Assembly: GCA_034925865.1 (NCBI GenBank)
Contig: JAYFRN010000027.1
Location: forward strand, 1 to 64,000
Direction of reading: 5' to 3'
Origin: Oscillospiraceae bacterium
GTDB taxonomy: Bacteria; Bacillota; Clostridia; Oscillospirales; SIG627
Length of the DNA: 64,000 bases
Shown here: positions 27,166-36,497 of the stretch, piece after piece
How the letters are laid out: each line of letters starts with the position of its first letter
Numbering within the stretch: position 1 is the first letter of the stretch
Translations under genes and position numbers: made by a program
The notes under the pieces: generated by a model
The model's input: only the letters and a program-made list of their open reading frames with translations
Database searches by the model: none
What the model was told of the DNA's origin: nothing

Positions 27166-27672
27166 TCAGGCCAGAAAGCCAGATTTGAATTCGAGCGGCC
27201 TGAATTTATATCCTTGTATGATCAATGTTCTTACTTTAATCGCCAATAAATTTATATCCGTGTACATTGCGCGTGAAAGCTGTTCCGCGCTCAGTCCTGT
27301 TTTAATCAGCTCAAGCAACTCATCTGTATCAATAAGCAGCTCTGAAGCAAAAACATTTGCCTCAAGCTCCGTTTTATTTTCTATTCTGTACAGATCATAT
27401 TCATGGAGCGTATCCTTTGACGCAAGATCGCGGTGCAGCATATCATGTCCCAGCTCATGCGCGCATACGATTTTTTGCAAAGTTTCATTTAAATTTGAGT
27501 TAATAAAAATAAACCGACTTCTCTTTATGACTCTGTACATACCTTTTAGTTCAGTAAAATTGTCTCTTTTCAGAACGTGAATATTCAGAACACGGGATAT
27601 CGCGAACGGATTTCTCGTTTCATATTTTCTTTGAAGTTCATTTGCGATTTCGGTGATTTCATCATAATCCAT
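27166..27672 (-). CDS. ImmA/IrrE family metallopeptidase
   Basis: 168 residues with the zinc protease motif HELGH (CAHELGHDMLHRD) and a downstream Glu-rich ELEANVFASELLI segment supplying the third ligand, as in ImmA/IrrE (COG2856). Such proteases cleave a partner XRE-type repressor to induce a mobile element or stress response. The partner is most likely the XRE regulator encoded immediately upstream (35 bp gap). C-terminal part carries the SAEQLSRAMYTDI helix. Confidence 0.88.
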   Translation of the reverse strand: MDYDEITEIANELQRKYETRNPFAISRVLNIHVLKRDNFTELKGMYRVIKRSRFIFINSNLNETLQKIVCAHELGHDMLHRDLASKDTLHEYDLYRIENKTELEANVFASELLIDTDELLELIKTGLSAEQLSRAMYTDINLLAIKVRTLIIQGYKFRPLEFKSGFLA

Positions 27673-27706
27673 ATTTTGATTATGCCTTTCTTTATTGTCA
27701 TATGAA

Positions 27707-28120
27707 TCATTTATCTTCAGTGTTCTTTTTTGGTGAATACTTTCTGCAGTCGTTTTTGGCTATCCAATAAGCCTCACTCAAGGCCTGCATCGCCGCATCC
27801 CTGTCTTCATCGGATAACTTACCGCCCGCAAATAAGCCCGCCACTTCGGATACGAGCTTTTTTATTTCTTTTTGTTCGGTATATCCTCCTTTTTCTCCGG
27901 CCTCCACTATATATCCGCCTTCTTCTCCAAGCAAATATTCAGTCGTCGTGTTCAATGCAGAGGCAAGCCTGAGGACAATATCAAGGCTGTTAGGATATCT
28001 CTTTCCGGATTCATAATTTTGAACTGAACGAAGATGAACCCCCGCGCAATTTGCGAGCTCCGTCTGGCTCAGTCCAGCCTCGATTCTTTTTTCTTTAAGT
28101 CTTTCTGATAACTGTGTCAT
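27707..28120 (-). CDS. XRE family repressor, ImmR/cI-like
   Basis: 137 residues. The N-terminal helix-turn-helix is clear: SERLKEKRIEAGLSQTELA then CAGVHLRSVQNYESGKRYPN and LDIVLRLASALNTTTEYLLG. The C terminus is charged and has no peptidase domain. ATG 28120 with AAAGGA is preferred over a start five codons upstream. With the adjacent ImmA-like protease it forms a repressor-antirepressor pair of the kind found on integrative elements. Its own promoter carries an inverted repeat, which suggests autoregulation. Confidence 0.88.
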   Translation of the reverse strand: MTQLSERLKEKRIEAGLSQTELANCAGVHLRSVQNYESGKRYPNSLDIVLRLASALNTTTEYLLGEEGGYIVEAGEKGGYTEQKEIKKLVSEVAGLFAGGKLSDEDRDAAMQALSEAYWIAKNDCRKYSPKKNTEDK

Positions 28121-28149
28121 ACAGCATCCTTTCATAGGCGATACGCATT

Positions 28150-28193
28150 ATCGTGTGCTTTTTTATTATACACAAGCACACGATGTTTGTCAA
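28150..28193 (-). promoter_or_regulatory. promoter and operator of the XRE-ImmA unit
   Basis: On the minus strand TTGACA (28193-28188), 17 bp, TATAAT (28170-28165): both boxes are perfect. Two inverted 9 bp half-sites ATCGTGTGC overlap it: one (28184-28176) within the spacer, the other (28158-28150, as GCACACGAT) just past the -10 box, centres 26 bp apart. Their placement would let the repressor block RNA polymerase. Confidence 0.85.
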
Positions 28194-28303
28194 TACCGTT
28201 TTATATTTATTTTTAAAGCTTATTTGATAATATCAGTTCTCGCTTAGCGGTATATATCGCGACCGATTTTTCAACCACGAAAACCCATATAAATTCCGAC
28301 ATA

Positions 28304-28337
28304 CAAAAAACCGAAGGTTTAATTTCCCTCCGGCTTT
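28304..28337 (-). terminator. terminator after the GGDEF/HD-GYP operon
   Basis: Minus strand AGCCGGAGG pairs (two G-U wobbles) with CCTTCGGTT, followed by TTTTT. It lies about 165 bp beyond the stop of the signalling gene, with a repeat fragment in between. Confidence 0.6.
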
Positions 28338-28384
28338 AGCTTTGTAACTATTCTATTGATTTTCAAACACTGTAATCAAAAATC

Positions 28385-28430
28385 GCAATTTATAAAAATG
28401 GCTTTGGTATATGGACTTTTCTCACAATTA
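28385..28430. repeat. palindromic intergenic repeat, fragment D
   Basis: GGCTTTGGTATATGGACTTT (from 28400) followed by TCTCAC is the reverse complement of the core of copy C, but the left stem and the terminal arms are lost or decayed. Confidence 0.55.
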
Positions 28431-28502
28431 CGAGCGTAAACGCAATTTCGAATGCAATTGTATGTAATGAAAATGAATAATAACCGTGCGTGGAATGAAC
28501 GG

Positions 28503-31040
28503 TCAGGCGCTTACAGAATGACGGGCTTTCTGTATTTTTATAACTCCATCGTCCAACAGCTTAACAAATTCCATTGCAAGCTCAGGATCGAACTGCTTTC
28601 CCGCGCCGGCGCATATCTGCTGTGAAGCATATTCCAGTGTGTATTCTTTTTTATAGGATCGGATGGATGTCATCGCGTCAAACGCGTCCGCAATGGCAAG
28701 ACATCTTGCTCCGACAGGTATTTCCTTGCCCTTCAGCTTCCTTGGATAACCGGTTCCGTCCCAACGCTCATGGTGACCGATAACAACAGGTATCACATAA
28801 TCGAGGCTTGGAAGATGACGAACAATCGCTATTGAATGCTCAACGTGTGTTTTCATTATTTCATATTCTTCATTGTTCAGCATTCCCGGCTTACTGAGAA
28901 TATGCTCCGGTATTGCGATTTTACCGATGTCATGAAGAAGCGCGGCTTCGTTTATCAATTGAATATGTTCGGGATCGAGGTTTATCGCGCGGGCAAGCGC
29001 GGTTGCGTAATAGGCGACATTCTGGCTGTGATTGAACGTATAATGATCCTTTGCGTCTATCGCGGCCGTCAAAGCGTATATCGTCGGTGCGAAGTCATCG
29101 TAATTACCAGTGACGAGTCTGTTCTCTTTTCCTTTAACATCGGATAATGTGAGCTCCTGTCTTGAATACACGACGGTCTTATCCTTGCCCGTGCGCTTGG
29201 CATTGTAAACAGCCATATCGGTGTATTGTATAAGCTCGTCTACATTCGAAGCGCTGAAAGGAATTGTACAAATGCCGCAGCTGAAAGTAAGTGTTTTAAG
29301 TCTGGCGGAGCCGTCGGCGGAATCGGTGGCGGAAATCTGTGCGCGTATCTGTTCGGCAATCGAATAAGCTCTGTGAGTATCCGCGTTGGGAAGACATACC
29401 GCAAATTCTTTCCCGCCGTAACGACCGGAAATTCCCGAAGCTCCGACTGTCGAAGATATGATTTCCGCAACGCGGACAAGCGCAAGGTCGCCTTCATGAG
29501 AGCCGTAAAGCTGATTATACAGCTTAAAATCGTCAAGATTCAGAAAAATGAGCGAAAGCAACGAGTTCTTGCATTCCTCATATTTTTCGTTCAGCTTTTC
29601 CATAAAACAGCGGCGATTAAGCAGCCCGGTGAGATAATCCGTGCACGCGTCCTTCAATGCCTGCTCATATAGCTTTGCATTTTTTATCGCGACAGAAGCA
29701 ATGGACGATACGGATTCCAGGAAAGATATATCGTCATATGTGTAATCTGTTCCTTTTGTCTTTGAGCTTATCATTATAATACCGATTAGCTCGTTGTCTT
29801 TTTTTAATGACAGCATGGCGGCAATCCCGAGATCGGAAAGCAGCTTTTTCTCGCTGTCCCACATTGATTTATAAACCGAAGATCGTTTAAAGTCATGCAG
29901 GATCAATGCTTTGTCATGGTCTCTGAGCCATCCCACACATGGGTTATCCACAGAAAGCATAAAGCTTTTTATATCGAGCGGAGTGGTTGAGCATGTTGTG
30001 GCGAAAGAAGCGCGATCAGCTGTTTCCAGGCACACATAAACCTTTCTGACGTTTATTCCGTTGATAATTACACCGACCATAAGCTCGGATATTTCGGAAA
30101 GATTCAAGCTTCGGGAAACAAGCAGTGAGAAATCTCTCAGCTGTTGAGACTGAACCTGTTCGTCGCGCAGGAATAGATTGTTTAATATACGATGTAGCCC
30201 GAAATATGTCACCATTATAATTACGGCAAAGACAATCGAAATCACCAATGTCTTGTTGTTTTCAAACATCGGAAGATAGTCTGAAACAAACTTTTCCATC
30301 GGACGAATCAAATATGCGGATAGAGCGGAGCCGAGCACCATGGCCATAAGTAAAACCACACCGCGCGAAACGAGCAGAGTCATTCTAAAAAGGCGTTTGC
30401 GGTAAAGCGAATAGAACATACAGAGAGCAAAAGCCGCGCCGGAAAGGGTGTCCCAAGGGAAATAATTATTTTTGATTATCGAAAGCAGATTGCCGACGAC
30501 AAGAAGCGGAAGCCCCCATATTATAGGTATGAGACTTGAAATCGTAATGTCATTTTTCTTTATTCCGTTTATGACAGTCATCACACCGCAAAATAAAATG
30601 AATATGATCAAAAGAGTCGGTACCGCGATACGCCACGTCATAGTGTATTCAAAAATTTTATTGCCGTCTTTTTCAACAAGTATGGGAACATCGAGGAAAA
30701 ATTCAAAATGAGTAAACACCAGCATCAGTATTGTGCCAGAGCATAAAGTAAACCACATGAACCTGTCTTTTGATTCGACAAAATTATACATAAAGTTGAA
30801 AACAAGAAACGGAGCGGCAAACAGCGCCAGCAGCGATACCTCATACCAGAATCTATATCCAGGAGCCACAAAAAGGCGCATAAACATAGATCCGCCTATC
30901 CATAACGCAAAGCATACGAGCAGAAGGACAAATGATCTGATCAGCTTGTTCTTTTTTGCGGAAAGCAATGCTATCAGCAAGAACATATACATGGATACCG
31001 CAATAATGGGTATCCATACATACGGTATGGTATCGTTCAT
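28503..31040 (-). CDS. 7TM-GAF-GGDEF-HD-GYP cyclic di-GMP signalling protein
   Basis: 845 residues. Residues 1-245 hold about seven to eight membrane spans (7TM sensor type), a further span is at 265-285, a GAF-like domain covers about 305-460, a GGDEF domain 465-625 and an HD-GYP domain 650-835. The diguanylate cyclase motif is YGGKEF (541-546): Lys replaces the acidic third residue of GG(D/E)EF, which is needed for catalysis, so cyclase activity is doubtful. The HD-GYP part is intact (HD at 703-704, HHERWDGTGYP at 756-766), so it is probably a phosphodiesterase for cyclic di-GMP. It is the last gene of an overlapping trio with a GH3-family gene and a methyltransferase-like gene. Confidence 0.88.
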   Translation of the reverse strand: MNDTIPYVWIPIIAVSMYMFLLIALLSAKKNKLIRSFVLLLVCFALWIGGSMFMRLFVAPGYRFWYEVSLLALFAAPFLVFNFMYNFVESKDRFMWFTLCSGTILMLVFTHFEFFLDVPILVEKDGNKIFEYTMTWRIAVPTLLIIFILFCGVMTVINGIKKNDITISSLIPIIWGLPLLVVGNLLSIIKNNYFPWDTLSGAAFALCMFYSLYRKRLFRMTLLVSRGVVLLMAMVLGSALSAYLIRPMEKFVSDYLPMFENNKTLVISIVFAVIIMVTYFGLHRILNNLFLRDEQVQSQQLRDFSLLVSRSLNLSEISELMVGVIINGINVRKVYVCLETADRASFATTCSTTPLDIKSFMLSVDNPCVGWLRDHDKALILHDFKRSSVYKSMWDSEKKLLSDLGIAAMLSLKKDNELIGIIMISSKTKGTDYTYDDISFLESVSSIASVAIKNAKLYEQALKDACTDYLTGLLNRRCFMEKLNEKYEECKNSLLSLIFLNLDDFKLYNQLYGSHEGDLALVRVAEIISSTVGASGISGRYGGKEFAVCLPNADTHRAYSIAEQIRAQISATDSADGSARLKTLTFSCGICTIPFSASNVDELIQYTDMAVYNAKRTGKDKTVVYSRQELTLSDVKGKENRLVTGNYDDFAPTIYALTAAIDAKDHYTFNHSQNVAYYATALARAINLDPEHIQLINEAALLHDIGKIAIPEHILSKPGMLNNEEYEIMKTHVEHSIAIVRHLPSLDYVIPVVIGHHERWDGTGYPRKLKGKEIPVGARCLAIADAFDAMTSIRSYKKEYTLEYASQQICAGAGKQFDPELAMEFVKLLDDGVIKIQKARHSVSA

Positions 31041-32686
31041 TAGCCTCCTCCTTTTCTTCCTGTATCATTTGATCCCAGCTTTTCAAATTCGAGCAGATCC
31101 GATATATCCAGTGAAGCCGGATTGATGCGGCGGATCGGCTTTCTGCGGTATTCGGTATATTTTTCAAATGTGCCGCATTTGATAATTGTAATCTGAAGCG
31201 GTTCGATGCCGAGCATCTTTTTGAGATCGTGGTAATCGGTATCGAAGTATTTAAAATATGTTTCGAGGTGTTCTTTTAATAATCCGGCTGAAACCGCAAT
31301 AGCCGCAAGGCGTGATTCGTCAATTTCCGCATACAAATGCATAAATGGACGTTTTTGTGAATCATACTCTTTTTTAGCTGTCCAATCAGAAACGGCGACG
31401 CCTGACAGTCTTATGACATCAGATATTGATGCCTCGGTTATCCGAGTGAATCCCGCGATATCGATTACGTCGGGAACTCTGTCAATGTATACGAGCCTCG
31501 GCAGAGATGTATCCGGATCGCCCGAGCTTCCGACGCAGCGGAACATGTCGCCCACTCTGTATCTCATAAAAGCTCCGCCCTTGAGAACGGAAATAACAAG
31601 CTCATATATACCGCCCTCACAAAGCTCGTTTAATAAAACCGTGCGCGGTTCATACGATTTGTCGTCGATGTTTTTATATACCTCGGCTTCCGGTATAAAC
31701 TCGTAAAAGCAGGTGTCAGGGAAAAAAACCATTCCGTTTCTCGCGGGCGTTTCCGTTCCGATTATGGACGGCTCGGTTCCGGCGAAAATTTCAAGTGGCT
31801 TCACGCCCCATTCATCAGCAAGGAAGCTCTTGTATGAAGCGGTGTCCGTACCGGCGCACACCAGTGATTTAAGGCTGAACAGATCTCTGGGCTTAATGTC
31901 ACGAGATTCCTTCTGCGAAATATATTTCGCGTGTATAAATCGGAACAGCATCTTCGGAGACATTTTAGTTATTTTTTTCAGCAATCCGCTTCCTGTCGAA
32001 CCGCTTTTCAACATGGATGAAAAATTAACGGTTACGTAATGAATAACGCTGGACATTCCGAAAAAAACGTCTATGCCCTTTTGCATGCCCATCTTAAAGC
32101 CGAGTCTGTTTCGTTCGCCAAATGACATTTTCAACGCCTCTGAAACCGGCGGTAAAAAATTAAACTCTATCTCTTCTTTAAATACATGAGGGAACAGTCC
32201 CGTCACATACGGCAGCGGGGCGAGACCGAACAGCACCCGGTCTCCGTTTTTCAGGCGTGTGCGCTTATTTGAATCCGCCGAGGAAATCGTCGAAACGCTC
32301 ATCAGGTTGTTTTTAAAAACTTCAAGCATTGCAGCCGTGTACGGAGCAAGCTTTATCTGGTGCTTTCCGCCTTCCCATGTGGTTTGCAGCCAAATCACCG
32401 GCTCGGCCGGGAGCATATCCGAACGCTTCGCGAGGAGAATATCCGCATAATTATAATAATCGGTCAGCGGACATTTTTTCCGGAATTCATCAACGGTCAT
32501 ATTTTGCGTAAAAGAACCGGGAATTATCTCCTTCGCTATTCCGCTTTTCAACCATGCGGAAATCTGTTCTTCAAACAGCCTGTATTGGATACGCATGTAT
32601 TCATCGATAGAAAGACCCAAAAAATTGCAATATTCGTACCATATCTCATTTTTTTGATTTTTTTGAACACGCTGACCGTAATTCAT
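31040..32686 (-). CDS. GH3-family acyl-adenylating enzyme
   Basis: 548 residues resembling the GH3 auxin-responsive promoter family, a branch of the ANL adenylating enzymes that in plants conjugate acyl acids to amino acids. Visible landmarks: WLQTTWEGGKHQIKLAPYT near the ATP-loop position, CAGTDTASYKSFL, EIFAGTEPSIIGTE, RYRVGDMFRC (the motif with Tyr-Arg-x-Gly-Asp of adenylating enzymes) and the C-terminal cap with KPIRR. The bacterial substrates are unknown. Its stop overlaps the start of the signalling gene and its start overlaps the end of the ICMT-like gene, which implies one transcript. Confidence 0.78.
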   Translation of the reverse strand: MNYGQRVQKNQKNEIWYEYCNFLGLSIDEYMRIQYRLFEEQISAWLKSGIAKEIIPGSFTQNMTVDEFRKKCPLTDYYNYADILLAKRSDMLPAEPVIWLQTTWEGGKHQIKLAPYTAAMLEVFKNNLMSVSTISSADSNKRTRLKNGDRVLFGLAPLPYVTGLFPHVFKEEIEFNFLPPVSEALKMSFGERNRLGFKMGMQKGIDVFFGMSSVIHYVTVNFSSMLKSGSTGSGLLKKITKMSPKMLFRFIHAKYISQKESRDIKPRDLFSLKSLVCAGTDTASYKSFLADEWGVKPLEIFAGTEPSIIGTETPARNGMVFFPDTCFYEFIPEAEVYKNIDDKSYEPRTVLLNELCEGGIYELVISVLKGGAFMRYRVGDMFRCVGSSGDPDTSLPRLVYIDRVPDVIDIAGFTRITEASISDVIRLSGVAVSDWTAKKEYDSQKRPFMHLYAEIDESRLAAIAVSAGLLKEHLETYFKYFDTDYHDLKKMLGIEPLQITIIKCGTFEKYTEYRRKPIRRINPASLDISDLLEFEKLGSNDTGRKGGG

Positions 32687-33318
32687 CGCGGTTTTCCCCC
32701 TCTCCGCTTAAATTGATTGTCTTTATAAAACTGTATGCACTTGCCGAGTGAAGCTTTGTTCGGTATGATAAAAGGAACCTCGACACGATATGAACCGTAA
32801 TCCTCATACAGCTTTGGAAAAAAACATCTGTCCTGAACAAAAACATAAATTGTATTCAGAGCCGTAAAAGCCGCGCCGGCAATCAAAAGCGAAGGCTTTG
32901 AAAGAGAAGCTGACGTGAAAACGTAAAAGGCAAAAAGCAGAACCACCCCGGGATGGCGGCACGCGCCATATACACCGGTTCTGCATAACGCGTTCTTTGA
33001 TCCGCCGACATATGCTCCCCCAAAATCGAAAGCAAAAAAAAGCGTGAATATCAAAAGCGCGAGTGAAAGCATCGCAAGAATCCCGAAGATCGCCGCAGCA
33101 GCGGGAATAAGTCCGTAATACAACGGATCTTTACCGAAAACGAGCGCCGCAGACGCAGCGGTGATGAGTATACACCCGATTAAAAAGAACGAACGTGGCA
33201 GTTTTCTGTTCTTTGTGATCTGGTTGTAATCATAAAACAGAAAAAGCGGAAACGCGAGGCATCCAAGGCATGTTATCATGGCAGTAATCACAATCATCCG
33301 GAAATATAGATATATCAA
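32683..33318 (-). CDS. ICMT/PEMT-like integral membrane methyltransferase
   Basis: 211 residues with about five membrane segments. The C-terminal region has GVYGACRHPGVV (the RHP motif), a hydrophobic span, then FPKLYEDYGSYRVEVPFIIP, the pattern of the isoprenylcysteine carboxyl methyltransferase and phospholipid methyltransferase group. The acceptor could be a lipid or small acid. First gene of the trio with the GH3-like enzyme, with a 4 bp overlap; modification of an acyl product by methylation is a possible but unproven link. Confidence 0.68.
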   Translation of the reverse strand: MIYLYFRMIVITAMITCLGCLAFPLFLFYDYNQITKNRKLPRSFFLIGCILITAASAALVFGKDPLYYGLIPAAAAIFGILAMLSLALLIFTLFFAFDFGGAYVGGSKNALCRTGVYGACRHPGVVLLFAFYVFTSASLSKPSLLIAGAAFTALNTIYVFVQDRCFFPKLYEDYGSYRVEVPFIIPNKASLGKCIQFYKDNQFKRRGGKPR

Positions 33319-33367
33319 TGTTTATTTTCTCTTGCAAGCAATGCGGTTCAGAGCGTCCATGGCTCAA

Positions 33368-33458
33368 ATTATTAAAGCGAGTATAATCATCGTTTTATAG
33401 GAAATCCATTTACCAGTGTTTTTCTCTTAAAACGGTTATTGTATTATAATGTTAATAA
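33368..33458. repeat. palindromic intergenic repeat, decayed copy L
   Basis: TTATTAAAGCGAG at the left, GTTTTATAGGAAATCCATTT and ACCAGTGTTTTTCTCTT in the core, then AAAACGGTTATTG and GTTAATAA at the right. Order and spacing match the other copies but the core stem is partly destroyed. Confidence 0.55.
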
Positions 33459-33820
33459 ACATCAAATAAATAACTGTGATTCTTAGATTTGCCGTGCGAT
33501 GCACAATTGTCTTATTAAGCGTGATTATTCTATTGCTCATTAATAAACTAAAGCTTTGATAATACCAAAGTAATCAATTTATAATTATAACTATATGTAA
33601 ATAAATTACAGGAATTGTTGTTTGGCAACAATTCGCAATTTTTCCCTATATTATATATTATAACACATTTCATACGATATTTCAACATAATTTTTAATAA
33701 GCTTGGAATAAATTTTTACATTATATTTACAATTAAAGTAGAACAGCAAATGCAAAATTATAGTATAAAAAGTCGCTTAATATCTAAAAGTTAATTTATA
33801 TTACAGTATTGTTACAAACA

Positions 33821-33849
33821 TTGACATTATTTTCAATATATGGTATATT
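33821..33849 (+). promoter_or_regulatory. promoter of the ABC-DUF1854-ABC operon
   Basis: TTGACA (33821-33826), 17 bp spacer, TATATT (33844-33849). Transcription would start near 33856, leaving a leader of about 145 nt that contains no obvious riboswitch. Confidence 0.7.
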
Positions 33850-34001
33850 TATCGAGGCTGTTTCTTGCATATCGTCATTCCTTTATTCAGATAACCCGGA
33901 GCATTCCTGTCGACCGGCAGAATATTTTACATTTTATGTATTATTGATTTACAGTTAAAACCATTGCGACCGCTTTTTTAAAGAAAGGCATAAGGTGAAT
34001 T

Positions 34002-36479
34002 TTGAAAGCTTACGAAAAAATACCTAACGAGGTTATTGCATCGTTATCCGAAAAGGGCATTTCGGAAAGCGATATATTGTTGTGCGTCCGTTCCGATATG
34101 TCGCGGGACGCCTCCTATTGTGATTGTTATGCCGTTCTGACAAATGACGCAATAGCAACACTCGCGGTTTCCGAAGGAATCGCCAGAAACGATGCCGCGC
34201 CTTTTTTTACCTTAAAACGAATCAAACCTATTCTGTACGAGTACGGTTTTGAATATTATCCTCTCGATGAGCTCCGCGATCTGAAAATTACGGAATATAT
34301 CTCATCCGGGCGTCTTTCCGCGCGCGCCGCCACCCCTGAAGAACGCGAAGCGTCAAGGAAAGCCAGAGAGGAAAAGATTAAATCCAAGTCTGCAGAATCC
34401 GTTAAAAAGGACCCGGACACAATTCCTCCCGTTCCCGACAAACCCGCCGAACAGGAGAAGTCCGCCTCCGCAGATAAACCCACCGAGCCGGAAAAGCCTT
34501 CCGACCGCATTTCAATACTATATTTTACAAACATAAAAAAAGATGAAATATTGACCTTTATCGCCTGTGCGGATAAAGTCAGGGAGGAAGGCTCTTTTCC
34601 GGACGAACTGGCTGAAAAAAACCGCGATCAGTTCTGTCCGAAATGCGGCAACCGTTATCCTGATCCCGATAAGAAAATATGCCCGAAATGCATGGACAAG
34701 GGCAAGCTTGTAAAAAAGCTCCTGCCGTTTTTCTCGCGTTACAGAAAACAACTACTGCTTGTATTCTTAACGATCATAATAACTACCGGAATGGAGCTTT
34801 TATCCCCGTATATCGGAGGAAAGATATTTTACGATGAGGTACTCAGTACCGAAGGCAGCATGTATGGCCAGATAGGGCTTGTCCTGATTATAATGATAGG
34901 CACAAGCTTATTATCAAGCGTATTTCAGATGATAAACGGGATAATTAACGCGCGTATTACCGCATCTGTCACATACGACCTGAAAAAAACCATATTCGCC
35001 TGCTTCGGACGTCTTTCGCTTGCGTTTTTTACAGGTCGTCAGACAGGCGGACTCATGACTCAGGTAAACGGCGACGCGAATACTCTGTATTGGTTTTTCT
35101 GCGATGGATTCCCATATTTGTGTTCAAACATTATAAAGCTGATAGGAATAATTGTGCTTTTATGCGCGATTAATTTAAAGCTGACGCTGATGACGCTGCT
35201 TCCCATTCCTATTTTTATCGCTCTTTACCGTATTATTTTAATGCTGTTTGAAAAGCTTTACGCAAGAAATTACTCAAAATACCGCGCATTTAATTCGATA
35301 GTGGCGGATGTTCTTTCCGGTATGAGAATAGTGAAGGCTTTTTCCCGCGAATCGGTTGAAATAAAGCGTTTTGATAAAAAAAGCCGTGATTATTCCGACT
35401 CTAACGTCCACATCTCGAAAATAGAATACACTGTGTTCCCTTTGCTTTACTTTCTGATGAATCTCGGCTCGTATCTTATATTTATATTCGGCGGATGGTA
35501 TGTGATCAGATATTCGATAACAGCCGGCGTCGAAGGCATCTCCTATGGTACCTTTATGCTATTTCTTTCGTATATGAACATAATCTACGGTCCTCTCGGC
35601 TTTCTTTCCGAGGTGTCAGGCTGGTGGGCCCGCTGTATCAACGCAATACAGCGCCTGTTTGAAATACTCGAAGCAAAAGCCGATGTCGAAGAATCCGCTT
35701 CTCCGGCGGCCATCGACGGCGGAGTTAAAGGCAGGATTGAATTTAAAAACGTAGGATTTTCATATATAAAAAATAAAAAAACAATTGACAATGTCTCTTT
35801 TACCGTAGAACCCGGAAAAACACTCGGAATTGTAGGGCATACGGGCGCGGGAAAATCCACTCTGGCAAATCTCTTGACTCGGCTTTATGACGCTTCCGAA
35901 GGAGAGATATTAATCGACGGCGTCAATATAAAGAATCTGTCATTCAAAGAGCTTCATGACAGCATTGCCATAGTAAGCCAGGAAACATATCTCTTCAGAG
36001 GCACAATCCTCGACAATATACGCTACGCGCGTCCGGACGCGACATATGACGAGGTAATAGCCGCCTCTAAGGCTGCCGGAGCGCACGGATTCATAATAAA
36101 ATATCCGGACGGGTATGACACAATGGTCGGGATGGACTATAAAGGTCTTTCCGGCGGAGAACGCCAGAGAGTCAGTATTGCCCGCGCCATCCTGAAAAAT
36201 CCGACGGTCCTTATTCTTGACGAAGCGACTGCCGCAATGGATACGCAGACCGAACGTATGATACAAGCGGCTTTATCCGAAATCACCAAGGGAAAGACGA
36301 CCATCATCATCGCTCACAGACTGTCCACTCTGCGTGACGCCGACAACCTGATTGTAATTGAAAACGGCAAAATGACAGAAAGCGGAACCCATACCGAGCT
36401 GTTATTAAAAAAAGGCACCTACAGCAAGCTTTATAAGCTTCAGCTCGAAGCGCTTAAGACCATCGGAATAAACGAATGA
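34002..36479 (+). CDS. ABC exporter with N-terminal regulatory domain and zinc ribbon
   Basis: 825 residues, TTG start with TAAGGTGA upstream. Residues 1-200 form an unusual soluble N-terminal domain with a Pro/Glu/Lys-rich linker, followed by a zinc ribbon (CPKCGNRYPDPDKKICPKC), six membrane spans and a nucleotide-binding domain with Walker A GHTGAGKST, signature LSGGERQR, Walker B LILDEATAAMD and the H-loop IIAHRLST. This is the half-transporter exporter architecture (ABCB-like), probably a heterodimer with the second ABC gene of the operon. Genes of this set (ABC, DUF1854, ABC) are named cyanophycin-metabolism-associated in protein family databases; the cargo is not established. Confidence 0.85.
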   Translation: MKAYEKIPNEVIASLSEKGISESDILLCVRSDMSRDASYCDCYAVLTNDAIATLAVSEGIARNDAAPFFTLKRIKPILYEYGFEYYPLDELRDLKITEYISSGRLSARAATPEEREASRKAREEKIKSKSAESVKKDPDTIPPVPDKPAEQEKSASADKPTEPEKPSDRISILYFTNIKKDEILTFIACADKVREEGSFPDELAEKNRDQFCPKCGNRYPDPDKKICPKCMDKGKLVKKLLPFFSRYRKQLLLVFLTIIITTGMELLSPYIGGKIFYDEVLSTEGSMYGQIGLVLIIMIGTSLLSSVFQMINGIINARITASVTYDLKKTIFACFGRLSLAFFTGRQTGGLMTQVNGDANTLYWFFCDGFPYLCSNIIKLIGIIVLLCAINLKLTLMTLLPIPIFIALYRIILMLFEKLYARNYSKYRAFNSIVADVLSGMRIVKAFSRESVEIKRFDKKSRDYSDSNVHISKIEYTVFPLLYFLMNLGSYLIFIFGGWYVIRYSITAGVEGISYGTFMLFLSYMNIIYGPLGFLSEVSGWWARCINAIQRLFEILEAKADVEESASPAAIDGGVKGRIEFKNVGFSYIKNKKTIDNVSFTVEPGKTLGIVGHTGAGKSTLANLLTRLYDASEGEILIDGVNIKNLSFKELHDSIAIVSQETYLFRGTILDNIRYARPDATYDEVIAASKAAGAHGFIIKYPDGYDTMVGMDYKGLSGGERQRVSIARAILKNPTVLILDEATAAMDTQTERMIQAALSEITKGKTTIIIAHRLSTLRDADNLIVIENGKMTESGTHTELLLKKGTYSKLYKLQLEALKTIGINE

Positions 36480-36497
36480 GGCGAAAGGAGCAAACAC

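Larger units (their letters stand above)
33319..34001. other. 683 bp AT-rich divergent intergenic region
   Basis: Contains a decayed palindromic repeat (33368-33458), a 9 bp hairpin GAATTGTTG/CAACAATTC (33612-33634), the promoter of the ABC transporter operon (33821-33849) and a 5' leader of about 145 nt. The promoter of the leftward trio should also be here but I could not pick one with confidence. No coding sequence is supported. Confidence 0.55.
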
